Assembly (NCBI GenBank): GCA_030407315.1
Contig: JALQPE010000101.1
Location: 62,001-126,000, forward strand
Source of the DNA: Asparagopsis taxiformis
Lineage: Eukaryota; Rhodophyta; Florideophyceae; Bonnemaisoniales; Bonnemaisoniaceae
DNA: 64,000 bases
Direction: 5' to 3'
The position numbers and the translations under genes were made by a program. Each line of letters begins with the position of its first letter. The first letter of the stretch is position 1. The notes below the pieces were generated by a model that searched no databases, was not told where the DNA came from, and saw nothing but the letters and a program-made list of their open reading frames with translations. Below, piece by piece: positions 50,523 to 62,229 of the stretch.

Positions 50523-53396
50523 ATGATTCGCACCTCAGCGGCTCTAGCTCTCGAGGAACAAGCGCAGCGAAATCCTTACGACTTATCAACTTGGCTGTCC
50601 TATACCAAACATCTCACTCAGCTTCCGGAACCCGTCCCTGCCGCTCTCTTTGCGGTATACGAACGAGCAGTTGCCGCGCTACCGGGTAGCTACAAACTTT
50701 GGCGTGCATATGCAAGTTCAATTCGCGCTGTAGCTGCCACATACCATCCTTCTCACATTGCACGCCGAGCAGCACTCGATGTTTCCAAACGGGCCGCTCA
50801 CGCTTTACGCGCCAGTCCGGTGCTGTGGTTAGATTACATCCGCGACGCGCTTCGCGAGCGACACTGGACCGAGGTTAGATTGGCAGCGAACAGCGCGTTA
50901 CAATCCCTGCCTATTTCTCAACATGATCGTGTCTGGGCGCTTCTGCTGGACAGTTTTGTCGGCGCAAAGGGTGTTCCCCACCAGACGTCGATCCTTTTAC
51001 TTCGACGCTACGCAAAGCTGAGGCCCGGACGTGCGCGAGAGCGTCTCTATAGACATTTGCTCAAGGCGCATCGTTGGGATGAGGCTGTCACTGAACTTTG
51101 TTCCGCACTGGCCGATCCCAACTGGATTCCAGAGGAGAAGAATACCCGCGAACAGTTATGGATGGAGCTTGCCCGTGTTGCCTCTCGACATCCAAAAGAT
51201 ATTACTAGTGTTGATGTTCCTGCTCTACTCAGGACTGCGATCGCTACTGCCAAGACTGATGTGGGAGAATTGTGGGTGGTGTTCGGACAGTACTACTCGC
51301 GTATGGGCATGTTCGATGATACGAGAGCGGTGTATGAGGAGGCGATGGCGGTAATCTCAACTGTGCGTGACTTTGCGCTGATTTTCGACGCGTATGCAAA
51401 GTTTGAGGAGACCCTTGTTACGGCCGCTATGGAAGAAGTGGAGAGTGTTACCAAAGAGACTGAGCAGAATGAACGCGATAGCTCGCTGAAACTAAAATTG
51501 AAAGAGACATCAGAAATGGTTGAACAACTCATAGCAGAACTTGAACACTTATCTAATCGGAGACCAATGCTGCTATCAGATGTTGTTCTGCGACAAAACC
51601 CACATAATGTTCATGAATGGCACAAACGCGCAAGAATGTTTAAACATGCGAAAGACGCGCCCAATGTCGTTGACACGTATACGAAAGCCGTACGAACTGT
51701 TGATCCGTGGCGTGCTACAAATGGACGCCCGCATACATTGTGGTTAGCGTTCGCTCATTACTATGAAGATGCACAAGATCTTGTATCAGCGCGGAAAGTA
51801 TTGGATAAAGCTGTGAGTAATCCTGAGTTTTTCAAAAGTGCCGAGGATCTAGCCGCTGTGTGGTGTGAATATGCTGAAATGGAGTTGAGGCGAAATACGC
51901 CACAAGCAGCTCTAGAAATTCTTCATCGCGGAACAACACAGCCTCCCAAGGAACAGATCGATGAAGAGAAGCAGAAGAAGAAACAGTTCGGCAATGACAT
52001 CGAAGCAGCTGTTAATGCCGGTACAAACATCTCTCACGTTTACGATAACTCGAGCCCAGCGTGGAACGCGTTCCGGTCGCTTCGGACATGGCATTTCCTC
52101 ATTGATTTATCCCAATCAATTAGCACACCGGAAGAAGTAATAGATTTGCACCACAAAATGCTGGAGCTTCGTCTAGCTTCTCCACAGACAATACTAAGTG
52201 GTACATCGTATCTGGAATCGAGGCGTCTCTTTGAACAAGCGTTTCGGCTTTACGATAAAGCTACGTCAGCAGTACAATGGCCAGAAGCGCTTATTATCTG
52301 GGTTATGTATTTATCGAAGTTTGTACAGCGTTTCGGTGCCCGAAAGCTGGAGAGAGCGAGAGATCTGTTTGAAGAAGCAATTCGTTCAGCGCCGACTTCC
52401 AAGAAAGGTGGGCACCATTATCCGCACCCGCAGCTTCGCCTCTTTTACATAATGTATGCCGAGATGGAAGAAAAATACAGTCTTGCAAGACATTCTCTTG
52501 CTATATTAGCTCGGGCAGCCAACTCAGTACGAGAAGATGATCGCCCTGCTATGTACAAAATGTATATTGTGAAAACAGCAACGCTATTCGGCGTCACGAA
52601 AACAAGACCAATATATGAGGCAGCCTTGTCGTCATTGGCAAGGTCGGAAGACATACTAGAATTCGGCCTCAGGTATGCAGTCATGGAGAAACAGCTTGGG
52701 GAAATTGACAGAGCAAGGGCGGTATACCGTCATGTCTGCCAAGTAGCAAACACAAGAGCTGGAGGGATATATGCACACTTCTGGAAGACATGGCATGACT
52801 TTGAGCTCGCGCATGGTTCGGAGGATACGTTCCGGGACATGTTGAGAGAAAAACGGGCTGTACAACTGCAACACAGGGGTGCCATAATGGAGAGCGACCT
52901 GGCGTCACTTTTGCCTGATGCCGAAGGTTCTGGCTCAGGAATCCAAAATATGGTTCGAGCTCCTCAAAAGAACAGCACTGAAATGGAAATGGAGAAAGGG
53001 GACAAAGCTGCGGAAGATGACGTAGATGGCGAAATTGGGGGTGATGACGATGCGGGCCAGAACAACGAAGAAATTGACATTGACCTATCTGATGACGATG
53101 AAAACGGGGATGATGCTGATAAGGATGACGAGGAGCATATCAATCCTCCAGGACCAGTTCAACCTGAAGGCTCAACAGAAAAACGGGCGAATAGTAACAA
53201 TTTGAGAATTGAACAGAGAGATCTACCGGAAGGCGTTAAACGGCTCATCGGCGCCGCCCATGCACACAAGCGACAACGGGATACCAACTCAGAGGAAGAC
53301 GTTGGCCAGGTACAAAATGAGAACCCCAATGACGGAGATGTAGGTGCTGTGAAGCGCCCAAGACAGAACACAGAGATGAAGCTGACAGCAACTTAA
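50523..53396 (+). CDS. SYF1: SYF1/XAB2-type HAT-repeat pre-mRNA splicing factor
   Basis: 957 residues, intronless, in a clean frame from MIRTSAALAL. The first 780 or so residues are a run of about 15 HAT repeats (half-a-TPR), with aromatic-rich helices such as LWRAYASSIRA, LWVVFGQYYSRMGMFDDTRAVYEEA, TLWLAFAHYYEDAQDLVSARKVLDKA and RLFYIMYAEMEEKYS. Order and spacing match SYF1 (yeast) and XAB2 (human), which sit in the Prp19/NineTeen complex and the active spliceosome; XAB2 also acts in transcription-coupled repair. The C-terminal 180 residues are acidic and disordered (about 840-890) and end in an RQ/K-rich segment. The full set of repeats implies an intact gene. A spliceosome in an intron-poor genome is expected, since some introns remain. 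Confidence 0.9.
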   Translation: MIRTSAALALEEQAQRNPYDLSTWLSYTKHLTQLPEPVPAALFAVYERAVAALPGSYKLWRAYASSIRAVAATYHPSHIARRAALDVSKRAAHALRASPVLWLDYIRDALRERHWTEVRLAANSALQSLPISQHDRVWALLLDSFVGAKGVPHQTSILLLRRYAKLRPGRARERLYRHLLKAHRWDEAVTELCSALADPNWIPEEKNTREQLWMELARVASRHPKDITSVDVPALLRTAIATAKTDVGELWVVFGQYYSRMGMFDDTRAVYEEAMAVISTVRDFALIFDAYAKFEETLVTAAMEEVESVTKETEQNERDSSLKLKLKETSEMVEQLIAELEHLSNRRPMLLSDVVLRQNPHNVHEWHKRARMFKHAKDAPNVVDTYTKAVRTVDPWRATNGRPHTLWLAFAHYYEDAQDLVSARKVLDKAVSNPEFFKSAEDLAAVWCEYAEMELRRNTPQAALEILHRGTTQPPKEQIDEEKQKKKQFGNDIEAAVNAGTNISHVYDNSSPAWNAFRSLRTWHFLIDLSQSISTPEEVIDLHHKMLELRLASPQTILSGTSYLESRRLFEQAFRLYDKATSAVQWPEALIIWVMYLSKFVQRFGARKLERARDLFEEAIRSAPTSKKGGHHYPHPQLRLFYIMYAEMEEKYSLARHSLAILARAANSVREDDRPAMYKMYIVKTATLFGVTKTRPIYEAALSSLARSEDILEFGLRYAVMEKQLGEIDRARAVYRHVCQVANTRAGGIYAHFWKTWHDFELAHGSEDTFRDMLREKRAVQLQHRGAIMESDLASLLPDAEGSGSGIQNMVRAPQKNSTEMEMEKGDKAAEDDVDGEIGGDDDAGQNNEEIDIDLSDDDENGDDADKDDEEHINPPGPVQPEGSTEKRANSNNLRIEQRDLPEGVKRLIGAAHAHKRQRDTNSEEDVGQVQNENPNDGDVGAVKRPRQNTEMKLTAT

Positions 53397-55758
53397 TAAA
53401 GGCCGAAGCCTATCTGCAGAACGTCATTTGAACGCATTTTTGCTTCCAACGCTGAACGATTAGCCACGAATGTTCTTCGATCACCGTACAAGGTTTTTCA
53501 CGACCCAAAAGCATTCCATAATGGAGTACATGGCATTTACTGTCCAGCTATACACACATGCAGTGCACAATAATTATCTATCAGCAGCGACGGGAATATA
53601 TACATGACCTGAGCGGTTTTGGAAGCGTGGCACTGGTCACCATGTTTCTGAAACTATCTGCTTCAGTAGACGATATCGATACCTATACAATCACGGTGGT
53701 GCGTGAATCAGAACCAGTTAGCAACCATGCAGTAATCACCATTGAACAGTAGTCATGTACTCAGTGTAAAACAGCAATTTCTTTTCTTCTCCGCAACTGT
53801 GAAACACCCAAGGGCATCTCCCAGTAGGATCTGTATACGTCCTCCTTGTACAGAAACTATGGCCGTGGAGTGAATGTCCTTACCTCTAGACTCTTCGTGA
53901 GTCCATGATATGATGCTGATCTCACCTGCATAGCAGTTCGAAACCTGAGTTCAGATTCACAAGCCAGTTTGTCACAACAAAAGCGCAAACCATTAAGAGC
54001 TGGCTCGGTAACTTTCAAAAGGCTGAATAACTCCATGGCAACAAGTAGGTCAGCAACCATGGAAGAGTACGGCTCCAATTCGACCGTATTGGAGCTATGA
54101 GGCGCTCGGCAACATATTACCACATATGTAATTTTCTCTCCAGCGACGGGATTTCTAGCCGCCGTAAGCCAGGGATAACTAAGATTATCGTCATTGCATA
54201 ACAGCGGAAAGGACGAGCTTACCTGTAGCCAGATGTGCAGCAGATAGTGTTGATCGCGAGGTGCTGCGCATGGCTTATTGGATAGGTTCGGCCGACGTTT
54301 AAATAGAGAGGAGGGCGAGATGAAACAAGCAACAGATCCGGTGTGCCGGTTCGCGGCGCGACGCCCGTAGCAGGACACGTGTTAGATTCAAGGATTTAGG
54401 TCTGCTTTCCTTTAGTGTCTCCCGACACTATTTCCTGCAAGTGTATTGCATATAACAGTGTGTTGGGTGCTGTTCTGCTGTGATAACATTCCACAGAACG
54501 GCTCTGGGCGGAACTGATCGTACGGAGCCCCCTGCGCGATGTGTCTAGACAGCAGCGTAGGAGGCTTTGACAGACGTGCTGTGTCCGCTCACTACCTTCA
54601 GAGATAATAAATTGTAGAGTTCCGCCCGCCTGGCTGCCGACTTCCAATTACGTTCCTTTCCGATAATCTTTTTTCCTTCAACGCCAATTCACGCCTTCAT
54701 CAAACCTGCAATCTCTTTTCCACAATCCCGTGCCAGCTGCTTCCGACTCGACAGTCCGATCCGTTATTTTCCACCACAATCCCACTCACCAGTCCATACT
54801 GTCTCGACTGTAGCGCATCCGATCACGCGTATCTCTTCCAATCGACACCCTGACTTTTTTGTTTCTGCGCTCGCACCGTAGGACCTCCAGGCAGCTGCTG
54901 CACATCAAGTGGCTGTGATGTACAATGTATCATCATGTCAACATTAACAGCTCATCAACGATACATCAAACAAATTCTTGCTGTCGAAACGTGAAAAGTT
55001 GTGTGCATTGAAACATGTGCATACCGTGCCTTCGCCTCTACAATTCCACAATCCATTTCAGCAAATGGTCCTTTCCTCCTTGTGCAGAAATTCTTGCAAG
55101 CAGTACACATCCTCCTGTTATATCAGATGCCTACAAAGCATACAATTGCCAAATTACGTGCGCAGCAAGCAATACTTGTATTTCACTCCGAGTGCAAAAC
55201 TAGTGAGTAGTCTGCTATTTTCTCTCATGCTGATGTTCTCACCCTACTGCACACTTGTCTTCTTCCCAGTATTTCAAAATCTCTCTTGTGAGATATGCAG
55301 TAGTGGCCTCTTCAACACGGGCCATGTGTGATTCTCAGCAGCTCCTTCCAGCTCATCATGCAGCGCCCTTCCCATGCAACATGCCATCTTCATGTCATTT
55401 TCTTTTTTGTTATCACACTCATTTCAGTTATCCCGGTCTCTGCCCCCCCCCCATCATTTCGCGCACATTCATCAAGATGATACTTCGAAACTTGTATTTT
55501 GTACGCATACTATCGCAGTCATCAAGTCAGCAGAACGTCGTTTACTGAAATGTTAGTGTATTAGTCGTTTTACTATAATACCCATGATGAGCGATGATGC
55601 CGGGCTTCGGCGGTGAACAAGAAATGATACAATGGTTTGCATCGCACAGTGTGGTGAATGTGATCTACAACATAGACAATTGGAGTGTCCTGGCAGCAGA
55701 CGCAGTCAAGGGAAAAGCGTCAATGAGTAAGTTGTCAGCTTGGTGAAGTCAATTGGAG
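53397..55758. other. intergenic, no gene supported
   Basis: About 2.4 kb. A minus-strand open stretch (53857-54378) contains a hydrophobic, protein-like piece (VADLLVAMELFSLLKVTE) and several GT/AG-like sites, but I cannot assemble a spliced frame with a good start. A run of nine C lies near 55443. No tRNA-like fold was seen. Confidence 0.35.
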
Positions 55759-55938
55759 TTAGACGGCTCGAGTGCCGGTCACCATGCGGTCCTTGTCGTG
55801 AATGATCTTCCAAGAGCCGTGACTATCCAACGTCATTCTCATGCCATTTTTCCTCTTCGAGTCTGACTTTGATTTTGATGAAGACGATTTACCTGACTTT
55901 CTGGACTTCGTGTTGCCGTCCTTGCGTGGTTTTGCCAT
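55759..55938 (-). CDS. small Ser/Lys-rich protein A, unrecognised
   Basis: 59 residues, start MAKPRKDGNTKSRKSG; an in-frame upstream ATG at 56007 lies right after the expected transcription start, so it is less likely. The first half is a Lys/Ser/Gly-rich basic segment, KSGKSSSSKSKSD, followed by a more ordered end (DSHGSWKIIHDKDRM). A TATA box lies at 56032-56038. It resembles the protein at 58701 in its KxGxxKxxKSG start and Ser/Lys repeats, so the two may be related or just alike in composition. No known family. The basic, low-complexity sequence could bind nucleic acid or be secreted-wall related, but nothing proves it. Confidence 0.4.
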   Translation of the reverse strand: MAKPRKDGNTKSRKSGKSSSSKSKSDSKRKNGMRMTLDSHGSWKIIHDKDRMVTGTRAV

Positions 55939-58700
55939 GTCTTTGCGGAACCTTTTGGACAAAGTTCTCCTGGACGAAAAATTCGACTTGGATGATAACC
56001 AAACCATTTCGTAGCACACTGGCTCTGAAGGTTATATACAGGTTTGTGCTTGTCGAGAGAGGATGATGATGCTGTCGACAAGAGTGGAACACGCGGAGTA
56101 AACAAGACTGAACACCAACATGGCCTTGTGTATTTTGGAAGAGTAGCAATTGGAAATGTCGAGCATTCTAAACATTACTGTTGTTGTTTGCTTTGACACA
56201 AACAGCACAGCAATTAAGGATGTCCTTTCCAGACAGTAGATAGCTTTGGCCGTCGGCCCAGTCTGTTGCGCCCATTCATTCCGCACTAAAGCATTCGACT
56301 CACCTACACTGCAGTCGAGCTTACCATTGATTACGTCAGGCCTCTTATTAGGATACAGCAACATGTGCACCGAATTTGACCAAATGTCTATGCTCTTCCA
56401 TTACGAGGCAACTGAGTGGACAGGTTGATAGGTGGTGCAGAAATTGCAATGTGAGGGGAGAGACTATGGAAAGAGTGCCAGCTTCTGATGATGGCGAGAT
56501 GTCCATCACATAACATAATGAGCAACTGAACGGGCGTTGCTCTACATCCATTCTGGTGAAATGGCATATTCGTCAACTAGCACACAACCCTAGTATGATG
56601 GAGGTAAACAGTCAACACAGAGTGGCCATTCCGGTTGTGCGGTGGAATTCACACGAATATTTGAAGCAGCGGTTTGAACCAACGCTTCCTCTCTTCCCTT
56701 GGCCAGAGCAAACCAACGAAACTTCAATCAACTCTACGCGCAGTGTAGAGCTGTCAGATGTCTGTTGGTAATGAGGAGCCCCTTCTTTGAACACGTTTGA
56801 AAACCGTATGGAGGAGGAGCAGGCCGCGATGCTCGCATGTACATATTTCGATGACGTCGATGCAAAAATTTTTAAAGCATGAGTGGACATCTAAAAATAT
56901 CCCACGGCAAGAGCGTGTTCCCACCAAGCTCCACAGATCATTTGTTAAGCTTCTCGCCCTCTGCAAAAGCATGGTTGACCATGCCTATGCTCAACAATCC
57001 GGCCTGGAACTTCATTGCTGGGTTGTAAAGCATAGCAACTGTAATCAAAGTGACAGCACAGAGCAGAATTGGTCTTTTGGTGTCCGATGCGGCAGTCGCA
57101 CCTCTAACTCAACGTCAGCTCTCCCTACCCAATGATATATGATGGCCTTGCTCTACAAATGGTTACGCCTACGACGCAATGGCTGACCCGCTGCTCTACA
57201 CACAATATAGTGTGTTTCACTAAATCAAGTCAACAGTGTGCTTGGATTGCACACTGCTTCCAATTCACGGAAACAGAAACAGACACCACACACTGGCCTT
57301 ATTGTCTCGGATACCCCACACTGCGGCAGCCAATCCAGGATTGACAATCATCAGCCCGCTCTCTTGTTGATACACAAAGGCAAGAAGGTAAGCAAATAAG
57401 TCAATTTAGGGCGCGCTCTTCTTTGTCAAATGCACATTCTTTTCGATCTCGTTAAGAGATATGTCCCCTGTTCTAAAACCCTTGGAGCGGCCCGGACTGC
57501 CGTTTGAATTTATGGGCCCGCAGAGGGCCACTGGGGAAGGACAATCCCAAGTACATTGACAGAAACCCTGGAGGATAACAATGTGCCCCATGCACCACGT
57601 TGAGAAACTCAATTGGATCCTATGCTCTCCATTTGTCGCATCCAGATTCACAGCAATGCTATCAGGAGATCACCAGCAGCAGCCATCCCGATTTATGAAG
57701 CTAAAATCGCACGTTACAAGATGTACTTGTGATTAGCACTGCACGAGCATGCGATAATCGTTGAACATGTCATATATCGTAAAGCGTTTGCTTCATTGGT
57801 TTCGTCGCACGGAACTATTGTTGCTCCAAATTGCGCGCTGAAACCAGCTTGTTGCGCAACACCGCTTATTCGCTCCATTTTGAACACATGGTTGTATGCC
57901 GTACCCGTTCTCCTTCCACTAGTTGGTAGTCAGATTTGGCATCATTGAATGAGTCATTCTGACTACTAATGGCAACAATCTCTTCTTTAGAATGGTACCA
58001 TTGACAATATCAGATAGAAAAACCGCAGGGCGAGGTTGCCAAGAACGGTTTCAAATAAGGCCTTGAAGCTTGTGCCAATCTAACGATTTGTCACCATGTA
58101 TTTTCCGCAAATGTCACCCATTGCGCAACACTACCTATCAGAGCGACTACGTGGTGCCTCATTGTTGACTAAACAAAAACCACACATCTCGAAGCAACAC
58201 TTTGGACTACACAACTATTGTAAACGTTTCCGTTCCAGTGACACTGGTGTTCAACGTTATGAGAGCAGTTGTGACAATCATTTTCCTTCGTCATGTTCTT
58301 CTGGGTCTATCCAATCAAGAAGGTGCGTAGCGTACCGAAGACAAAATGTGATTTTATTATAGTTTCCCCATGTGGACCGTTCCTCAGACTATGGTATGCC
58401 TGGAATGCTCACTTTCTCTCGAAGGAGGTTAATAGTGTGGGATATTTCAGGCATACAAGGAACACGTAGCGTTTAAAACAAACTAGGGTTAGTCATGGAG
58501 TAAGAGACGGTACTCTTCCCACATCATTATTTTCAGCTTGAGCATGACTTTACCAAGAAAAAATGTTTTACCAAAGATAGTGAGTTCTCACGCTAGCTAA
58601 CGTACTTGGGAGTCAGCAGACTCTTTTTTGAACTCCTTGATTTTGTTCTATTCCCACGTAAAGAATGGAGGCACGTCAGGTATTACCGTCCAAGTTGTCA
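55939..58700. other. intergenic, no gene supported
   Basis: About 2.8 kb. Many short frames are present on both strands, with no domain, intron-joined reading or repeat I can defend. Confidence 0.4.
56032..56038 (-). promoter_or_regulatory. TATA box of small protein A
   Basis: TATATAA on the minus strand, about 94 bases before the ATG at 55938. Confidence 0.45.
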
Positions 58701-59213
58701 TTATTTCAAACCACGTGAAAAAGGATAATCATGATCGAAATTAGTTTTTCGTAACTCGAAGTCCAAATATCCCGACGAGGTGTTGGGTGATGTGAAGGGA
58801 GGTGGTTGTAATGGGTCCCTTACTGCAGGAACATGCCCAATTTCGCCGATGCCATCATTAGGACCGGATCTATTCCTACCTCTTGATAGGCTTTCAAGCC
58901 TTCCGAGACGCTCTGAATCTCTATCTTGTTGATTGCGAAATTTACGAGCCCTATCGAGAGTCTCTTGTGGAGATTCTGAGTGAATGTAGGATGAATACTC
59001 CGGACTTGAAGGATGCCTGGACTTAGAGCCTTTTCCAGAGCCTCCATGACCCTTTCCATGGTCTCTCCTACTCGACGAGCTTCCCCCAGATCCTGAAGAC
59101 TTCTTCCCTGAGCTAGACATTGTTTTTGATTTGTGACTCGAAGAGGTGCCACTTGTTCTCCCTGAAGATTTTCCTCCTTTATATGAGCCCTTTCTTGTAG
59201 TCTTGCGGTCCAT
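58701..59213 (-). CDS. Ser/Gly/Lys-rich protein B, unrecognised
   Basis: 170 residues. I start at MDRKTTRKGSYKGGKSSG. The frame is open for 47 more codons, but the TATA box at 59353 overlaps the upstream ATG, so that ATG lies before the transcript. Residues 1-75 are Ser/Gly/Lys/Arg-rich and low in complexity. Residues 80-170 have more varied composition, with RARKFRNQQDRDSERLGRLESLSRG, then Pro-rich GHVPAVRDPLQPPPF. It could be a phosphorylated, disordered nuclear or stress protein. I cannot name a family. It is one of two Ser/Lys-rich genes in this sparse region. Confidence 0.5.
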   Translation of the reverse strand: MDRKTTRKGSYKGGKSSGRTSGTSSSHKSKTMSSSGKKSSGSGGSSSSRRDHGKGHGGSGKGSKSRHPSSPEYSSYIHSESPQETLDRARKFRNQQDRDSERLGRLESLSRGRNRSGPNDGIGEIGHVPAVRDPLQPPPFTSPNTSSGYLDFELRKTNFDHDYPFSRGLK

Positions 59214-59352
59214 TTCAAGCAAAACGTTCGAGTTTGGAAGGGTTCTATACTTGCTGCTTTGATGTCGAGCGATCAAACGAAAGAGAGTGGATATTGGTTG
59301 AGGATGTTGAGCGGATGGGTCGAATGGCGGTCTCGAGGAGGAAGGTGGAGCC

Positions 59353-59359
59353 ATTTATA
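59353..59359 (-). promoter_or_regulatory. TATA box that decides the start of protein B
   Basis: TATAAAT on the minus strand. It overlaps the ATG of the longer frame and is about 140 bases before the chosen ATG. Confidence 0.55.
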
Positions 59360-61388
59360 GAGAGTTGGAGAACAAGCCGAGATGTAACGTGTGGAAACGC
59401 AGAAAACTTGTTGATACTGGACCGCGCAAGAAGATAGCTGGAAATAACTTCTTATCTGTGTCCAACTACTGAATTCGTCGGCAACAGAACAGATTGTCGA
59501 AGTAGCAATGAGGTATTTTGGAGAAAGGACGAGAAAAGTTGAAAAGGCCTTGGTAATACGGACCAGAAGAAGAAGCTAACAGCTATGCTATGGGTTTGGA
59601 CTCAATTTGCGTTTTCTATGGACTGGCTGGCACGGTTGAACAGATAAAGACCGAAAATGGCGTTTCCGGAGTTGAATGAGAGAAGAGCGCTGTTGGACCT
59701 GAAATAACGTGGGGTTGATGCAGCGATGATAGAATATGTCCCGTTTCTTCTAGCTAAAGTTAATCTTTAAACACGCGGAAGCAAAAGGACAAAGTATACA
59801 GCTATGACAATAGCCTTGTGACGAATTGATGAATAACTATGCATGTTTGACAGGTAGGTTTCGAGTGTAAATGTGTTCAACAGAAACTGGAAAGAAGTAC
59901 GAGTATGGAAATCTGATTTCAGAGCTTACGACATAGTGCAGCTTCCTATGCATAGCAATGCTAACGCGATCAACAATGAAAAGCATGCTATTGCAATATT
60001 CTTTCCACACCAGCGTTTCCTCCGTTGTAGAGTGTGCTCCGTGTGTCAGGAACGGTAAACTTTTTGACTGGCTCAGCGAGTCAAATATAGACTCATTCAT
60101 ATCTCCAAAGTAATTTTTCTATGCACATGCGCTGTTACTATTCCTGATGACGCATCAAAAAGGAATGGCATGGAATGACAATATGTATCTCTTCAGGCGT
60201 TGATATTCTTTCTTCAGCCTGAGGAAATTCCCCGCCAAAGGAACCGATCTTCAATGAATTGCAAGCATATGACACGAGTGGTCACAGCAACAAGTTTGGA
60301 AGTTACAATATTGCATTGTCCTCTCCTTTGGCGTCATCGGTAGTATGAGAATTGAGTCGCTTCCATGCCATTATCTTTCCCCTGGTTGACAACGCCATGA
60401 AGGACACTGTCAAGCGGAACCAAACTGTAAAGAGATATGCAGGGCAAGTGGACAGCAGCAAGTCGACAGATACTTTCTGCGGAGAACGATTTAGGCAGCG
60501 CTGCAGGTTGTGATCATGACCGTAATTGGTAGCGAAGAAACATTTTCGCGGTGTGCTGCCATTGAACGGCATGGCAACATCGTTATAATTGCCATCTACA
60601 GTGAAAGTATTTTCGGAACAGGAAGTAACAATTCTCTTGACCAAGTTTGAGATGACGAGTGTAAATAAAGTTCACTAGTAGACACATGCGCCCTTGTTGT
60701 GTTCACATGATGTGAGGTGCAGAATCAAGAGTTTGCAAGCTTGGAACGTGCTGTACATGCTAGTGTTGTAGAGACAAGATGGGGTAGAGATGTTGTATGG
60801 AGGTTACGAGATCCCCCTGATGGTGTGCGTTGCGCTGGTGTTGTTGCGGGCAGAAATTGTCAACCGCAAAGGCGACAAACAAGGTGTGAGAACGGTGTCC
60901 ACCGATGCTGCGCTTAGTGAGAGCACGATGGTCAACGACGACACGCTTCGGGTGGGATGACAGTGATCCTTGTTGCCCTGCATGATGGCAAGCTTGCGGC
61001 GATTAGGAGATCATACAATCGAGCAGAAGATGGTCCAATGATTTGTTCCACTGCTGGCACGTGCGAGTATGCGGCTGAGGGAGTGTATGGCGAGCCAGCA
61101 AAGCACAGAATTTTTCTGTGCTTCTGGGCAGCATTCAGGCGGCACGTATCTACCGCTCTACGTCACTCTGGCCGCGTATGTGACGCACGATTGTCGAAAA
61201 GGTTGTAGGGACATCATGTGTAACCTAGTAGCACGAGCTCTACAAGTTGTGGCGAGGTGAAGACTTTGCATGGAAAGACTTGAAGGTTGTGCGCGCCTCT
61301 GCTTCTCTACGTGCGCTCAACTGATTGTGGGTGTGTACAAATTCCAATTTATAATCATATAGTTACAAACAATTATCTTAAGCTAGAT
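59360..61388. other. intergenic, no gene supported
   Basis: About 2 kb with short frames only, including a 113-codon minus frame at 60303-60644 that lacks protein-like composition. Nothing recognised. Confidence 0.4.
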
Positions 61389-62147
61389 TCATATCGCTCT
61401 GGTAGTTGTTGCTTGTTGTGCAATTAGATGGCTTTTCCATGGGTCGTTCCTGAACAATGTCTTCTGCATTGGCACCGATTGATCAAAGGCAACGTTGGCG
61501 AACGAGAGCGGTGATTGTCTGTCCGAGCATTCGCTTTCAAAGTCGTGCTCGCTCAGAGCTTCACTTCGCCGTTCTTCCGATGCCATTGTTGGTGGGAGTG
61601 TTTGGGAGTGTGAAAAATCTTCGGGGGAGACACTCAGAATGTCATCGATTGTGTTGCTGGGTGATTGCTCGAATATCTCTGAGCGAAAAAATTCAGTTGA
61701 GCGACTGCGCTTTGGGGCTTGCACATGCTTTTTTCTTTCCAGTACCTCCTCCAATGCTTGGATGCGTTCGGTAGTGTTTCGGAGTACCTCTCTGGAGATA
61801 TCGATGTGGGAACGGAGCTCGAGATTGATATTGTCGCGCATTTTGAGATCAGCCTCGACACGTTCGACATAGATGGCCGACTTGCGACGCGAAACGATAG
61901 CGGAGCGCACCTTTCTCTTCTTTTTGAGAATTTCACGCTCGGCAATGTCGAGGGAGCAGTCGGCGGGGTCGGGGCGTTCGGGGAGCAGTCCATGCTCCTC
62001 GTCGTACTCGGCTTCGGCGATGTTTTTGGCTTCCTTGTCAAACTTGGACAGAGCAATGGCCACGGCTGTGGAGGGATTGTACTCTGGTGTGGCGACACTG
62101 TACGAGGGCATGGTTTCGGAGGAGAAGTGGCTGTTGAGGTGGGACAT
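61389..62147 (-). CDS. bZIP-like transcription factor
   Basis: 252 residues, intronless, start MSHLNSHFSSE. Residues 71-96 are a basic region (KKKRKVRSAIVSRRKSAIYVE) that aligns with the bZIP signature SAxxSRxRKxAYVE. Residues 97-140 form the continuing helix with the typical DNINLELR (like ENAALR) and later leucines, so a dimerising leucine zipper is likely. The Asn that is nearly invariant at the DNA-contact position of bZIP basic regions reads as Lys79. The N-terminal 65 residues are acidic and the C-terminal 100 are Ser/Glu-rich, possibly activating. A TATA box lies about 76 bases upstream. It probably binds DNA, but the Asn change could alter its site preference. Confidence 0.65.
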   Translation of the reverse strand: MSHLNSHFSSETMPSYSVATPEYNPSTAVAIALSKFDKEAKNIAEAEYDEEHGLLPERPDPADCSLDIAEREILKKKRKVRSAIVSRRKSAIYVERVEADLKMRDNINLELRSHIDISREVLRNTTERIQALEEVLERKKHVQAPKRSRSTEFFRSEIFEQSPSNTIDDILSVSPEDFSHSQTLPPTMASEERRSEALSEHDFESECSDRQSPLSFANVAFDQSVPMQKTLFRNDPWKSHLIAQQATTTRAI

Positions 62148-62222
62148 TGTGGGAGATGAAGTGGGTTGCTACTGAGGTGTTGTGATGGACAAGAGGAATT
62201 TGGGTGCAATGCTAGTGCTGGT

Positions 62223-62229
62223 TTATATA
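62223..62229 (-). promoter_or_regulatory. TATA box of the bZIP-like gene
   Basis: TATATAA on the minus strand, 76 bases before the ATG. The site is nearly palindromic, so it could serve either direction. Confidence 0.55.

Noticed and set aside
53857..54378. Minus frame with hydrophobic helical piece and several splice-like sites
   Set aside because: No combination of start, donor and acceptor gave a continuous frame through the hydrophobic piece.
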